64,000 bases of DNA. It comes from Deltaproteobacteria bacterium (GTDB lineage: Bacteria; Desulfobacterota; Desulfobacteria; Desulfobacterales; SpSt-501). Position 1 is the stretch's first letter. Every line of letters starts with the position of its first letter. The stretch covers positions 25,486-89,485 of the forward strand of contig JACRCN010000101.1 of assembly GCA_016219005.1 (NCBI GenBank), written 5' to 3'. This document shows, one piece after another, positions 1 to 9,273 of the stretch. A program made the position numbers and the translations under genes. The notes under the pieces are model-generated. The model was given only the letters and a program-made list of their open reading frames with translations, had not been told where the DNA came from and searched no databases.

Positions 1-741
1 TTTCTCATGGGGCTGAGTTATTTTTTTGCAATAAAAAGGAATTATCCCATCAAAGCCAAGACCGCGAAGGGTGAATTCTGGCCCGCTCTTAGGGACGCCA
101 GCTTCGGCCTCTTAACCATCTTCATCATCCTGGGAGGCATCTTTACCGGTGTGTTCACACCGGTGGAGGCCGCCGGCATCGCAGCGGTCTATAGTTTCCT
201 GGTGGGGCTCTTCATCTATAAATCGCTTGACCTGAAGAAAGTTCCTCAAATGTGCCTCAGTGTGGCGGTGAGCACCGGTGTCATCATGTTCATCATTGCC
301 ATGGCAGGGCTATACACTTTCGTGCTGACGCGTGCGCAGATTCCTCAGGAGGTGATCAAGCTGGTCATGGGAGTCAGCCATAACCAGACGGTTCTCCTGC
401 TCATGGTCTGTATCGGTCTTTTTATTCTGGGGTGTTTCCTGAGCACGACCCCGGCCTTGCTGCTCGTGGTTCCAGTGCTGACGCCTTTGGTGCAGCAAGC
501 GGGGTTTCATCCCATCCATTTCTGGGTCGTGATCGTGCTTGCGCTGCTTCTGGGCACCCTCACCCCTCCCGTGGGAATCAACCTCTATCTTGTCACCAGC
601 ATATCGGGGGTCGGAACCGGCCGCCTGATCAAAGAATTGCCGCCCTTTTATTTGGTGCTCATTTCGGTCATTTTTGTTGCCATTTTTGTACCTTGGATCG
701 TCACAGCTCCCGGGGATTGGATTTACGGCACCCGGATGTAG
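1..741 (+). CDS. TRAP transporter large permease (DctM), 3' part
   Basis: This is the C-terminal 246 residues of a TRAP-type large membrane subunit. The frame is open to the left edge, so the true start lies outside the window (family members are about 430 residues). It is strongly hydrophobic with many membrane spans, and it has the DctM-type segments GVFTPVEAAGIAAVYS near the start and LLGTLTPPVGINLYL near residue 185. The protein would form the ion-coupled channel that imports a carboxylate handed over by a periplasmic DctP protein. It ends 27 bases before the methyltransferase-corrinoid gene, suggesting cotranscription and a substrate used by that enzyme. The substrate is unknown. Confidence 0.92.
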   Translation, partial: FLMGLSYFFAIKRNYPIKAKTAKGEFWPALRDASFGLLTIFIILGGIFTGVFTPVEAAGIAAVYSFLVGLFIYKSLDLKKVPQMCLSVAVSTGVIMFIIAMAGLYTFVLTRAQIPQEVIKLVMGVSHNQTVLLLMVCIGLFILGCFLSTTPALLLVVPVLTPLVQQAGFHPIHFWVVIVLALLLGTLTPPVGINLYLVTSISGVGTGRLIKELPPFYLVLISVIFVAIFVPWIVTAPGDWIYGTRM

Positions 742-768
742 GGAATAAGGAAAGAAAGGAGATTGGGT

Positions 769-2538
769 ATGAACTCAAGGGAACGGGTCCTCGCAGTGCT
801 CAACGGAGAGATTCCAGACCGGGTTCCGTGGATAGAAAACTATGTCTCAAACGAAGTAATGGCAGGGTTGCTGGGGCACGACAATTTTCTGCACGCCACC
901 TATTCCCAGAAGATAGAGCATCCCGGGATGATCAGGGTTTCGCCGGAGATATGCAAACTGGTTCCCATCGACAATATCAGCTATGACATGGCACCGCCCC
1001 GGTTTGCGAAAACGGAGCGAATCGGGGGCCATGACCACATCACCGAGGGGCTCATCAAGGAAAAAGAAGATCTGCGGTTGCTTGACTCGCTTCCGGATCC
1101 CGATGACGAATCCCTGTATCAGCCCGCAGAGGAGTTTCTGGAACGGTACAAGGGGGATCTGGCTGCCATTGCTACAGTTCGAACCGGGCCGGGCAATACA
1201 TACCTGTCGATGAGCATCGAGCGGTTCTGCACCAAGATCGTGACCGAACCGGACCTTGTAAAAGAGGTACTTTGGCGCTTCAGCAACTGGAGCCGCCGGG
1301 TGGCCAAAAACTTACAGGAATTGCCTTTCGATCTATTTTTCATGCCGGACGACATCGGATTCGGGCATGCCCCCATGATTTCAGCCCAACACTTCCGCGA
1401 GTTCTGCGTTCCAGTCATGCGAAACGTCATTGAGGTAATGAAACTACCCTGCATCTACCATAGCGACGGCAATATCATGCCCCTCATGGAGGAAATCATC
1501 GGGCTGGGAGTAGACGGGATTGCGAACATGGAACCCGGCCCGATGGATATCGACGAAGTCAAGCGGCTTTACGGTGACCGAGTGACCATCGTTGGAAACA
1601 TAGATCTGCACTACACCCTGACGAAGGGAACCCCTGCCGAGACTGCCGAAGAGGTAAGGAAAAGAATCGAGTCGCTCGCTCCTGGAGGCAGATACATCCT
1701 CTCGAGTGCGAACTCTCTGCCCAACTACGTGAAGCCCGCCAATGTGCGCGCCATGGGTGAGGCATTGCTCAAATACGGTGTTTATAAAGATGCGGACAGG
1801 AAGCGGGGAAAGAGGCCAGCTGCTCGGTCCGCGGTGCAACCGCTGAGCCCCGAACCTGAAAAAGGAGAAGAAAAGGCACCGGACAAACAGGCCAGGGCAC
1901 ACCAGGGCGATCCGATCCGGAGCATCAAGGACGCTGTGAATCAACTCAAGCAAGGTGAGATCGCAGGGTTGGTGCGCGACGCCTTATCCGCAAACCTCGA
2001 CCCCTTGGTGATTATCAACGATGGACTGATCAAGGCCATGGATGAGGTCGGTAAAAATTTTGCAGCCAACAAGATATTCGTTCCCGAAATGATGGTCTCG
2101 GCCATGACCATGAAGACCGGGCTTGACCTGTTGAAGCCTTTGTTAAAGGGCGGTGGGTCCTTTTCGCGGGGGCGTGTTGTGATCGCTACGGTTAAGGGAG
2201 ACCTACACGACATCGGCAAGAACATTGTCGCGATGATGCTGGAAGGATCGGGATTTGAAGTGATCGATCTGGGGATCAACGTGAATGGTTCTGTCATACT
2301 CGAAAAGATTCGCGAGGCCAAACCCAGCATTTTGGGGCTTTCCGCGCTACTCACCACCACCATGCCCGAAATGGAGCGAGTCGTGCAGCTCTTGAGATCT
2401 GAAGGCCTCAGGGATAGTGTAAAAGTCGTGGTCGGTGGTGCTCCCCTGAATGCCAGGTTTGCGGAGGAGATTGGAGCGGATGGGTATGGGGCAGACGCTG
2501 CTTCGGCGGTTGACCTTTGCAAACGGCTGGTGGCGTAA
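769..2538 (+). CDS. Uroporphyrinogen decarboxylase-family methyltransferase fused to corrinoid protein
   Basis: A 589-residue fusion. Residues 1-345 are a UROD/MtaA-type TIM-barrel domain beginning MNSRERVLAVLNGEIPDRVP, with a likely metal-site residue H231 (CIYHSDG). A charged linker (about 346-385) leads to a four-helix cap (about 385-470) and a B12-binding fold with DLHDIGKN, where H480 is the lower cobalt ligand. In characterised systems the corrinoid protein carries the methyl group and the UROD-like enzyme moves it to or from a thiol or other acceptor. Here both are one chain. ATG 769 is chosen over TTG 763 because AGGAGA at 757-762 is well spaced. The upstream TRAP gene suggests an imported methylated substrate, but this is inference. 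Confidence 0.88.
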   Translation: MNSRERVLAVLNGEIPDRVPWIENYVSNEVMAGLLGHDNFLHATYSQKIEHPGMIRVSPEICKLVPIDNISYDMAPPRFAKTERIGGHDHITEGLIKEKEDLRLLDSLPDPDDESLYQPAEEFLERYKGDLAAIATVRTGPGNTYLSMSIERFCTKIVTEPDLVKEVLWRFSNWSRRVAKNLQELPFDLFFMPDDIGFGHAPMISAQHFREFCVPVMRNVIEVMKLPCIYHSDGNIMPLMEEIIGLGVDGIANMEPGPMDIDEVKRLYGDRVTIVGNIDLHYTLTKGTPAETAEEVRKRIESLAPGGRYILSSANSLPNYVKPANVRAMGEALLKYGVYKDADRKRGKRPAARSAVQPLSPEPEKGEEKAPDKQARAHQGDPIRSIKDAVNQLKQGEIAGLVRDALSANLDPLVIINDGLIKAMDEVGKNFAANKIFVPEMMVSAMTMKTGLDLLKPLLKGGGSFSRGRVVIATVKGDLHDIGKNIVAMMLEGSGFEVIDLGINVNGSVILEKIREAKPSILGLSALLTTTMPEMERVVQLLRSEGLRDSVKVVVGGAPLNARFAEEIGADGYGADAASAVDLCKRLVA

Positions 2539-2639
2539 GAACCAAGAACTGTGATCCGGGGCTGCCGACAGAAGTTATTGGTTAAGCACCCATCGAGGGG
2601 ATTGATAGACCCGCTTCGCGCCAGACAAGGACAGGTACC

Positions 2640-2888
2640 ACGAAAATTACTTCGATTAAGGAAGAAACCGTATCTATTACTTCATCGATCAAGAACGCCT
2701 ACATCGATTTTAGCAAGATGACGGTGTCGGTTTTGGCTCTGGAAACCGATTTCGTCCGCGACGGCCGCCCGGTGGTGGGCTATGGGTTCAATTCGAACGG
2801 CCGTTACGCCCAAGAGGCTCTTTTGCGGGAACGGTTCATCTTACATTATAGATATGACCGAGCGCCGAGATATCGCGCCCGAAAGTAG
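2640..2888 (+). pseudogene. Remnant of mandelate racemase/enolase-superfamily gene
   Basis: About 67 codons (2643-2840) encode a clear N-terminal capping domain of the mandelate racemase/muconate lactonizing family, with segments SIKEETVSITSSIKNAYIDF, LALETDFVRDGRPVVGYGFN and YAQEALLRERFI. The expected ATG before KITSIKEE reads ACG at 2640-2642, and no other start is evident. After RERFI the homology stops, and the frame runs antisense to the end of the convergent NlpC/P60 gene up to TAG 2886. The barrel domain, over 300 residues, is missing. This is a dead 5' fragment left by a deletion or rearrangement. It follows the methyltransferase gene in the same direction and may once have belonged to that catabolic cluster. 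Confidence 0.75.
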
Positions 2889-3634
2889 TCGCTGGATAGA
2901 GAAGCCACCTGAATGGTATTCCCGCGGCCGGGCGCGTGCAGGAAGGCGTCGCCGCCCGTGTAGATCCCCACGTGGGAGACTTTATTCCCGCCGCGGGTGG
3001 CGAAAAAAACCAGGTCGCCGGCCCTCAGTTCCTGGGAGGGGATCGACCGACCCGCTTGCCACTGCTCCCCGGAGGTGCGGGGCAGCTCCAAGCCGTTCAG
3101 CTGGTAAACCACCATCGCCAAGCCGCTGCAGTCAAATCCCGATACGCTGGACTCCCCGGCCCACTGGTAGGGCACTCCGATGAAGCGCTCGGCGGTCCGG
3201 ACGATCTCCTGGCGCAGCAGGCCTTCGTGGGTGCGGTCGGATTTCGCGGCGGCATAATCGCCCGGCGCGACGATGAAGTACTCGTCGATGACCCGGGCGG
3301 CCTTCAACCGCTCGGCGCGCTCGACGGCCTCCTCCCGGCTGGGAAAGTTGCCGATGCGGACCTTGTAGAACCCCGAGTCGTCAATGAAGTGGTAGGCGAA
3401 AAGCTTCTGGGCGAGGAGCTTCTGGGTAAGGCGGACCGCGTTGGTGATGTCTTTGAAGGCACCGGCCTGGACCGTGTAGCGCATGCGCGGGAGCACCGGC
3501 TTGGCCCGTGGCGTCAGCGGCTCCTCGGGCGCCCGGCTCTGACCCCCGCAGCCGGCAATCAGAACCAGCATGCCGACGGCCGCCAAGACCGATTTCAGGG
3601 CGGAAGCTCCCGTCGAGACTCGAACGAAAATCAT
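2846..3634 (-). CDS. SPOR- and NlpC/P60-domain lipoprotein (cell-wall peptidase)
   Basis: A 262-residue lipoprotein. It has an N-terminal signal with lipobox LIAGC (C29), a SPOR peptidoglycan-binding domain at about 52-122 (YTVQAGAF, GFYKVRIGNF), and a C-terminal NlpC/P60 peptidase at about 143-262. The catalytic triad is visible: C169 in GFDCSGL, H221 in VSHVGIY and H233 in FLHAPG. It probably cuts peptide stems in peptidoglycan at the cell envelope, with SPOR directing it to septal or denuded glycan. It is convergent with the enolase-family remnant, whose open tail overlaps its last codons. The TraB-like gene lies 49 bases downstream of its start side and is read in the same direction. Confidence 0.9.
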   Translation of the reverse strand: MIFVRVSTGASALKSVLAAVGMLVLIAGCGGQSRAPEEPLTPRAKPVLPRMRYTVQAGAFKDITNAVRLTQKLLAQKLFAYHFIDDSGFYKVRIGNFPSREEAVERAERLKAARVIDEYFIVAPGDYAAAKSDRTHEGLLRQEIVRTAERFIGVPYQWAGESSVSGFDCSGLAMVVYQLNGLELPRTSGEQWQAGRSIPSQELRAGDLVFFATRGGNKVSHVGIYTGGDAFLHAPGRGNTIQVASLSSDYFRARYLGARSYL

Positions 3635-3682
3635 GGCAAGTTCAGATTGAAATTAAAATTGTCTCCATAAATGGACCGTCTA

Positions 3683-4861
3683 TTACTGCGTTCCGCCCAA
3701 AAGCACCCGCACGATGACCGGGAAGGCGACCAGCGTCCCAAGGGAGGCCCCGAGATTGACGAAGGCGACGACCAGCAGAATGCGGGTCACGTTGTTGCGC
3801 CAGAAACCGCGGACCGAGAGGATGTCGTCCGGCAGGCTCTCCAAATCCTTCACCTTGGGCTTGCGGGAGGAGGCTTCCACCAGTCCGGAGATCCAGCCCG
3901 CCGCGATCAAGGGGTGCAGCGTGGTGAACGGTGCCACGAGGGCCGATGAAATGATGGTGGCCGGATGGGCGAACGCCAGGGCGGCCCCGAGTCCGGCCAG
4001 GACCCCGGTGCACAGGCTCCAGAGCAGGATCATGTCCTGGCCGGCCTTGCTGCCGCCGTAGAAGAACCCGGCCGCAAAGAGGGCCACGATGCTCCCGGGG
4101 ATGCCCCACTTCAAGATGGCGGCCCAGCGGCCCGGCGGCGGGAGTTGCTCCAGGGCGGGCAGGTCGGCGGCCGCACCCCAGTGTGCCTTGATTCCCGGGA
4201 CGTGGCCCGCGCCCACTACGGCCACGGTCTTCCGGCCGGGGGACTGGCGGATTTTCTCGGCCAGGTACCGGTCGCGTTCGTCGATCAGAATGGACTTGAG
4301 CGCCGGCATGGATTGACCGACCTCGGACAGCAGCGCTTCCAGCACATCCTGCTGCTTCATGCGCTCGATGTCCGTCTCCGTGATGTCATCGGTCTGACCC
4401 ATGGCGAGCAGCAGCTGCGCGAGCAGTTTTATGCGGCTCCACCACCCCATGGCGTGCCAGGCGCGCGACAGAGTGGTGCGGATGTCCCGGTCCGCCAGGC
4501 AGATGCCGGCGCCCACGGCATCGGCGCACTCCACCGCCTTGAGCATCTCCGCTCCCGGCGGCACGTCCATTTTCCGGGCAATCCGCTTTTGAAAGGAGGC
4601 GAGCAGGAGGTTGGACAGCAGCAGGAAGGCCTTCTTGTCCTTGATGACCTTGATGATGTCCATGTCCCGCCAACGGTCTTTCTGGCGCAGCGCCTGGTAG
4701 CGGGAGGAGCACAGCTCGATGCAGACGGTGTCGGGCTTTTCGCTGGCGATCACCGCTTCGACCAGCAGGACGCTTTCGCGGGAAACGTGAGCCGTGCCGA
4801 TCAGGATGATTTCCTTGTCCGCGGCGGCGAGCCGGTGAATCATGTTGCTGTCGTGTGCCAT
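3683..4861 (-). CDS. TraB/PrgY-family membrane protein
   Basis: A 392-residue protein. The N-terminal two-thirds is a TraB domain: EIILIGTAHVSRESV near the start, then PDTVCIELCSSRY, and later VAVVGAGHVPGI. The last third has about four hydrophobic membrane spans. TraB/PrgY proteins are proposed, mostly inactive-looking, membrane proteases; PrgY limits pheromone signalling in enterococci, but the role in most bacteria is unknown. The frame is open to 4930, but the extra 23 residues look non-native, so ATG 4861 is preferred. No strong ribosome site decides this, and ATG 4843 is also possible. It is divergent from the cbbQ-like gene. Confidence 0.8.
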   Translation of the reverse strand: MAHDSNMIHRLAAADKEIILIGTAHVSRESVLLVEAVIASEKPDTVCIELCSSRYQALRQKDRWRDMDIIKVIKDKKAFLLLSNLLLASFQKRIARKMDVPPGAEMLKAVECADAVGAGICLADRDIRTTLSRAWHAMGWWSRIKLLAQLLLAMGQTDDITETDIERMKQQDVLEALLSEVGQSMPALKSILIDERDRYLAEKIRQSPGRKTVAVVGAGHVPGIKAHWGAAADLPALEQLPPPGRWAAILKWGIPGSIVALFAAGFFYGGSKAGQDMILLWSLCTGVLAGLGAALAFAHPATIISSALVAPFTTLHPLIAAGWISGLVEASSRKPKVKDLESLPDDILSVRGFWRNNVTRILLVVAFVNLGASLGTLVAFPVIVRVLLGGTQ

Positions 4862-4990
4862 AAAATTGTATAAGGAACCTCGGTGCGGGTGTACGGCCGG
4901 TGCCGCCGGACCCTTAGATTTGACGAACATTTATTAATCACTCAGCATATCGCATCCGACCAGGCATGGCAAGGTAAACGGGAAGGCGTG

Positions 4991-5803
4991 ATGATGACGA
5001 CGTCAAGCGATCTGGGAGGCTACCGCATTCTGGACGAACCCTACTATCTGGAGACCGGTGGCGAGGCGGTCGTTTTTGAAGCCGCCTGCCACGCCCGGCT
5101 GCCGGTGATGCTCAAGGGACCCACCGGCTGCGGCAAGACGCGCTTCGTGGAACACATGGCCTGGCGGCTCAAAAGGTCCCTCATCACCGTGGCCTGCCAC
5201 GAAGACTTGTTCGCATCCGACCTGGTCGGTCGTTATCTGCTCAAAGACGACGAAACCGTCTGGATGGACGGTCCGCTGACCCAGGCGGTGCGCGGCGGCG
5301 CCATCTGTTACCTCGACGAGATCGTCGAGGCGCGCAAGGACACCACCGTGGTGGTCCACCCCCTGACGGACAACCGCCGCCGGCTTTCCATCGACAAGAC
5401 CGGCGAGTGCATCCCGGCCCATCCGGATTTCATGATGGTGATCTCCTACAACCCCGGTTACCAGTCCATTCTCAAGGACCTCAAGCCGAGCACCCGCCAG
5501 CGGTTCGTAGCGCTCGAGTTCGATTACCCGGCCCGGGACCAGGAGGCGGAGATCGTCGCCCATGAGGGCCGCCTTGACACCCAATCCGCACTGAAATTGG
5601 TGACGCTGGCCGGGAAGATCCGGAACATCCGGGAACAGGGGCTGACCGAGGGCGCCAGCACCCGGCTTCTCATCCACGCTGCCCGGCTGCTCGCGCAAGG
5701 TGTTCCCGAAAGGCAAGCCCTGCGCACCGCCATATGCCTGCCCCTGAGCGATGATGAGCGGCTGCTGGAGACGCTTGACGATCTGATCGAGGATGTCTTT
5801 TGA
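4991..5803 (+). CDS. CbbQ/NirQ/NorQ-family MoxR AAA+ ATPase
   Basis: A 270-residue MoxR-class ATPase with Walker A GPTGCGKT (43-50), Walker B in ICYLDEIVEA and the downstream sensor region MMVISYNPGYQS, all typical of CbbQ/NirQ/NorQ. These ATPases pair with a von Willebrand factor A protein to remodel or activate a metalloenzyme (Rubisco, NO reductase). The next gene encodes exactly such a partner and overlaps it by 11 bases. Start ATG 4991 (or 4994) follows GGAAGG at 4981-4986; the longer frame from 4883 lacks support. No obvious client enzyme lies next to the pair. Confidence 0.87.
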   Translation: MMTTSSDLGGYRILDEPYYLETGGEAVVFEAACHARLPVMLKGPTGCGKTRFVEHMAWRLKRSLITVACHEDLFASDLVGRYLLKDDETVWMDGPLTQAVRGGAICYLDEIVEARKDTTVVVHPLTDNRRRLSIDKTGECIPAHPDFMMVISYNPGYQSILKDLKPSTRQRFVALEFDYPARDQEAEIVAHEGRLDTQSALKLVTLAGKIRNIREQGLTEGASTRLLIHAARLLAQGVPERQALRTAICLPLSDDERLLETLDDLIEDVF

Positions 5804-8543
5804 TCCACGTTCACTTTTTTTTCAGATGAACCCCATCATTCCACACGCCTTGGAACCCTTGTGCAGAGCCGACCCGGAGTTGGCGGCCCGCGTGGCGGAG
5901 CGGCTGGCGCGCAACCCTGGGGTGCCGGACCCGGCGCTGCTCGACCGGCTTGCCTCTGAAACCATCTGGGCCCTGGGGGTGGAGGTCTCCTTCGGGCAGG
6001 CAGTGGCTGCGGGCTTGGCCGAGCTGGTCGGTGAGGCAGCGCCCGACGGCCTGGATGTGTTTTGCCGCCATGTCCGGGATGCCGCTCATGCCGGGCCCAC
6101 CCAGGGTCGGATCATGGCCGAGCGCCTGCCCGCCGTCCTGCAATGCGGCGATGCGAACGTCCTGGACGGATTCCTAAAGGCTTGGCGCGCTATGGCGCGG
6201 AAGGGCAGCCACACGCTGGGGGAGCCGCTGCGGGCGCTCGGTTGCCTGTTGGCGGCGGGCGACCGGCCCGGCGCGGCGGTCTACCTCGGGCTTCTCCATG
6301 AGACCTTCACACGCGATCTCACCTATGAGGAGGGCCGGTCTCTCAGCCGCGCCTTGCCCCGCATGGCGCTCGGGCTCGCTTTGGAGCGACGGGCGTGGCA
6401 GCTGGCCGAGCTGTGCCGCGTGATCCGCACGGACCACCGTCTGGCCGAGCCCTTCCTGACGGCTCTCGGCAAAGGGCTTGCGCTCTTGTCGGAGAACGCC
6501 TTGAAGGACTTCGTCTCCGGCGCGCTCGCGCGCTACCGGCGCAACCCCGGTCTCGGCACGCGCCACCTGGCCTTGGAATCGCGGGCCGGGCAGGAGCACT
6601 TTGCCACCCTGCAGGTGAGCGTCGGCTTTGCCCAGGTGCGAGACCGCCTGCAGCGCTATCTCCAGGCCCGCACCGGGCTGGCCCTGGCGCTGCGGCCGTT
6701 GCCCGAGGTTGCGGTCGCACCCGGCCTTGCACCCGGCGCGCTGGTATGCTCGGACGGACACGCCATCTATCTGCCCGTGGAGATCGGCCGGTTCGCCCGC
6801 AGGCAGGACAATCTCGCGCTCTACACGCTGCTGGTCCGGCTGGAGGCCTGCTTTCACGAGTTCGGCACCGTCGATTTCGATCTGGAAAAAGCCCTGGAAC
6901 GCTGCCGTCCTTACATGGGCGGCGCTGCCCCCGCGGATGGGGAGGCGGGCGATCTGAGCCGCTTTCTGGGGATGTTCCCGGACAAGCCGCTGGCGGCGGA
7001 TCTCTTCACCGTGTTCGAGCTGGGGCGGATCCGGAAACGTCTCGTCCGGCACTACCCGGGAATGGTGCGGCGTCATTACCCGCTGCTGCGGCGGGAGGCC
7101 CTGGCGGATTCGGGGCCTGGCGCCGGCGCTTTTCTGGCGTGTCTCTTTTTACGCCTTGCCCTGGGCCTGCCGGAAGAGGACTGCCCCGGCGCGGACGGCG
7201 CCGAAACCGCCGCGCTCGCAACCATCACTGCCGCATTCGAAGCCGCCCTCGCCGCCGGCAGCCCGGTGGAGGCGTCCGCCGAGCTGACCGCGCGTTTTTT
7301 CGATGTAGCCCTGTTATCATGCCGGATGGGGGGTGTGCGCCGTGAGCCCACCGCCGGACCGTACCGGCCGACTCCCTTCGGTTGGCGCCCCTGGCCGAAC
7401 CCCGCTACCTCTGGCGGTCTGCCGTTCGGGTCTTTGGCGTATTCGATCCGGGCAGCCCTCGCGCAGAAGGGGCTCAAGGCCTACGCCACGGATATCCGCC
7501 GGCGCCTGGCGGCAAACGCCGGGGGGCTGTCGGCCCGGGATGTGCGCGAGCTCTGCGGTGCGGCCGATCTGTCCGGGGTCGAGGTGGACGAACTCCTGGG
7601 TTCCAACGGCCTGTCCCCCCCGGCGAGTCCGGACGAGTCCTCGGAGAACGACCCGGTGTTCTGGTACCCGGAATGGGATGAGGCGCTTGGCGACTACCTC
7701 CCGCAGCACGCGCGCGTGCGGCAGAGAACCGTCGCGGCGGATGGGGGCGGGTTCTATGTCGATGTGCTGCGGCGGTATCACGCGCTGGTCGCGCAGACCC
7801 GCCGGGCGTTCGAGCGTCTGCGGCCGGAGAGCCTCAAACGGTTGGGGCAGTGGGTGGATGGCGACGAGTTCGACACCCGCAAGCTGATCGATCTGGCCGT
7901 CGACCGCAGAACCGGGCAGGTTCCCTCCGAGCGAATTTACACCAAGCGCGTGAAGGACCGGCGTGAGGTGGCCGCCCTGCTGCTCGTGGACATTTCCCGG
8001 TCGACCGCGAACAGCGTGCCCGATTCCGGTGCCGCGGTGCTGGATGTCGAAAAGGAGGCGATCGTCATCCTGTGCGAGGCCCTGCATGCGCTCGGAGACG
8101 GCTTCTCCGTAGCCGGCTTCTCCGGGGCTGGTCGGCTGGGAGTGGACTATTTTCGGATCAAGGGCTTCGAGGAGCCCCTGTCGGAAGAGGTCAAGGGGCG
8201 GATCGGCGCAGTGCAGCCTCAGCGCAACACGCGCATGGGGGCCGCCATCCGGCACGCCGGCAGGGAGTTGGAGGAGACACCGGCAAGGGTTCGGCTGCTG
8301 ATGGTGCTGAGCGACGGATTCCCCAACGATACCGACTACCGGCGTCATTACGCCGTCGCGGATACGCGCAAGGCGGTCTCGGAGCTGAGCGCGCGGCACA
8401 TCCGCTTCCACGCCCTGACGGTGAATCTGCCCGCCGACCCCCGGTTGGACGAGATTTATGGCAAGGCCCGGCACCACGTGATTTCGGAGGTAACCGAACT
8501 GCCGGGACGGTTGCTGAGGGTCTACAGTGCGCTGACTCGATAG
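5793..8543 (+). CDS. CbbO/NorD-like von Willebrand factor A protein
   Basis: A 916-residue protein whose C-terminal 200 residues form a VWA domain with the metal-binding motif DISRS starting at D733 (LLLVDISRSTANS) and the later SDGFPNDTDYR. The N-terminal 650 residues are rich in Ala, Leu and Arg and look helical. It is the adaptor partner of the CbbQ-type ATPase just upstream. In known pairs the VWA protein docks to the ATPase ring and to the client enzyme. Start ATG 5793 lies within the end of the upstream gene, which fits translational coupling; ATG 5826 is an alternative. Its stop codon abuts the first base of a palindromic repeat. Confidence 0.85.
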   Translation: MSFDPRSLFFQMNPIIPHALEPLCRADPELAARVAERLARNPGVPDPALLDRLASETIWALGVEVSFGQAVAAGLAELVGEAAPDGLDVFCRHVRDAAHAGPTQGRIMAERLPAVLQCGDANVLDGFLKAWRAMARKGSHTLGEPLRALGCLLAAGDRPGAAVYLGLLHETFTRDLTYEEGRSLSRALPRMALGLALERRAWQLAELCRVIRTDHRLAEPFLTALGKGLALLSENALKDFVSGALARYRRNPGLGTRHLALESRAGQEHFATLQVSVGFAQVRDRLQRYLQARTGLALALRPLPEVAVAPGLAPGALVCSDGHAIYLPVEIGRFARRQDNLALYTLLVRLEACFHEFGTVDFDLEKALERCRPYMGGAAPADGEAGDLSRFLGMFPDKPLAADLFTVFELGRIRKRLVRHYPGMVRRHYPLLRREALADSGPGAGAFLACLFLRLALGLPEEDCPGADGAETAALATITAAFEAALAAGSPVEASAELTARFFDVALLSCRMGGVRREPTAGPYRPTPFGWRPWPNPATSGGLPFGSLAYSIRAALAQKGLKAYATDIRRRLAANAGGLSARDVRELCGAADLSGVEVDELLGSNGLSPPASPDESSENDPVFWYPEWDEALGDYLPQHARVRQRTVAADGGGFYVDVLRRYHALVAQTRRAFERLRPESLKRLGQWVDGDEFDTRKLIDLAVDRRTGQVPSERIYTKRVKDRREVAALLLVDISRSTANSVPDSGAAVLDVEKEAIVILCEALHALGDGFSVAGFSGAGRLGVDYFRIKGFEEPLSEEVKGRIGAVQPQRNTRMGAAIRHAGRELEETPARVRLLMVLSDGFPNDTDYRRHYAVADTRKAVSELSARHIRFHALTVNLPADPRLDEIYGKARHHVISEVTELPGRLLRVYSALTR

Positions 8544-8667
8544 ACGGCTTCGCCCAAAGCCCACCTTCGGCGTTGCGCGGCGCCTCGCGGGCCCTGCGGC
8601 GTACGGAAAGTACGCCTCGGTCCGCGAGGCTTGCGCGCCTTGAAGCTGGGCTTTGGGCGAAGCCGTC
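8543..8667. repeat. Nested palindromic repeat, copy A
   Basis: Arms 8543-8563 and 8647-8667 are a perfect 21-base inverted repeat. Inside are further complementary blocks (GCCTCGCGG with CCGCGAGGC) and a central stem GGCGTAC-GGAAA-GTACGCC at 8598-8616. It begins on the last base of the upstream stop codon. A second partial arm (GCCGAAAGCCCACCTTCAGC) follows at about 8678. It shares its core with copies at 47822, 50544 and 63746. This looks like a REP or MITE-type dispersed element, or a family of terminators. Confidence 0.85.
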
Positions 8668-8754
8668 GGCCGGTTTGCCGAAAGCCCACCTTCAGCCTGT
8701 CGTCCAGAGTAGTTACCTTATTCCTTCGAGCTTTGAGCTTCGTTTGGGGTACCC

Positions 8755-9195
8755 ATGCTCATCCACGACGGTCTTTACAGCTGGGAAGGCTTCGGTGGCA
8801 AGCTCAAGCTGGCCAGTGGCCAGTGCCGGCTGAGGATATACGACCTCACCCGGGACGCCTCCCGGGGCTTGGCGCACCTGCGGCCCGTCGTCGTGATCGT
8901 CTCCGATGTGCCCGGCCGCCGCATCTCCGTACGCAGCTGTGCGGGGCACGTCGCCACCTCGGTGGCACGGAACTTCAAGATCGATCCCCTTCGCATGATG
9001 TTCATCGAGTATTACCCCGAGAGCGTTTACGGCGAGCACCAGGACCACGTCATCCCGGAGAGGTACGAGGCGGTCGACTTCAACTGGACCGAGGCCGGTG
9101 CGATCCAGCCCCGGTGGCGTGCGCTCCGGCCGCCGCTGGTGGATGCGATTCGGGAGATGGTCGATGCGGAGAAAAACGCCCTCCGAGGACGGTGA
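8755..9195 (+). CDS. Hypothetical protein
   Basis: A 146-residue protein that I cannot assign to a family. It starts MLIHDGLYSWEGFGGKLKLA and contains LRIYDLTRDASRGLAHLRPV and MMFIEYYPESVYGEHQDHVIP. The composition is ordinary for a soluble cytoplasmic protein, with no signal peptide or membrane span. GGGGT lies five bases before ATG 8755. It lies between the palindromic repeat and the convergent CPBP protease gene. Codon use resembles that of its neighbours, so it is probably a native conserved hypothetical gene and not a chance frame. Confidence 0.7.
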   Translation: MLIHDGLYSWEGFGGKLKLASGQCRLRIYDLTRDASRGLAHLRPVVVIVSDVPGRRISVRSCAGHVATSVARNFKIDPLRMMFIEYYPESVYGEHQDHVIPERYEAVDFNWTEAGAIQPRWRALRPPLVDAIREMVDAEKNALRGR

Positions 9196-9273
9196 TGGCG
9201 GTGCTTCGGGGACTCTGGGAGGCCGAAAAGCTCTTTGCTTTCCGGCGTTCAAGCCTCCCGGCCAGGCAGTGGC

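Noticed and set aside
3642..4873. Long plus-strand and alternative minus-strand frames over the TraB-like gene
   Set aside because: They are high-GC shadow frames; only the TraB-domain frame has recognisable motifs and membrane spans.
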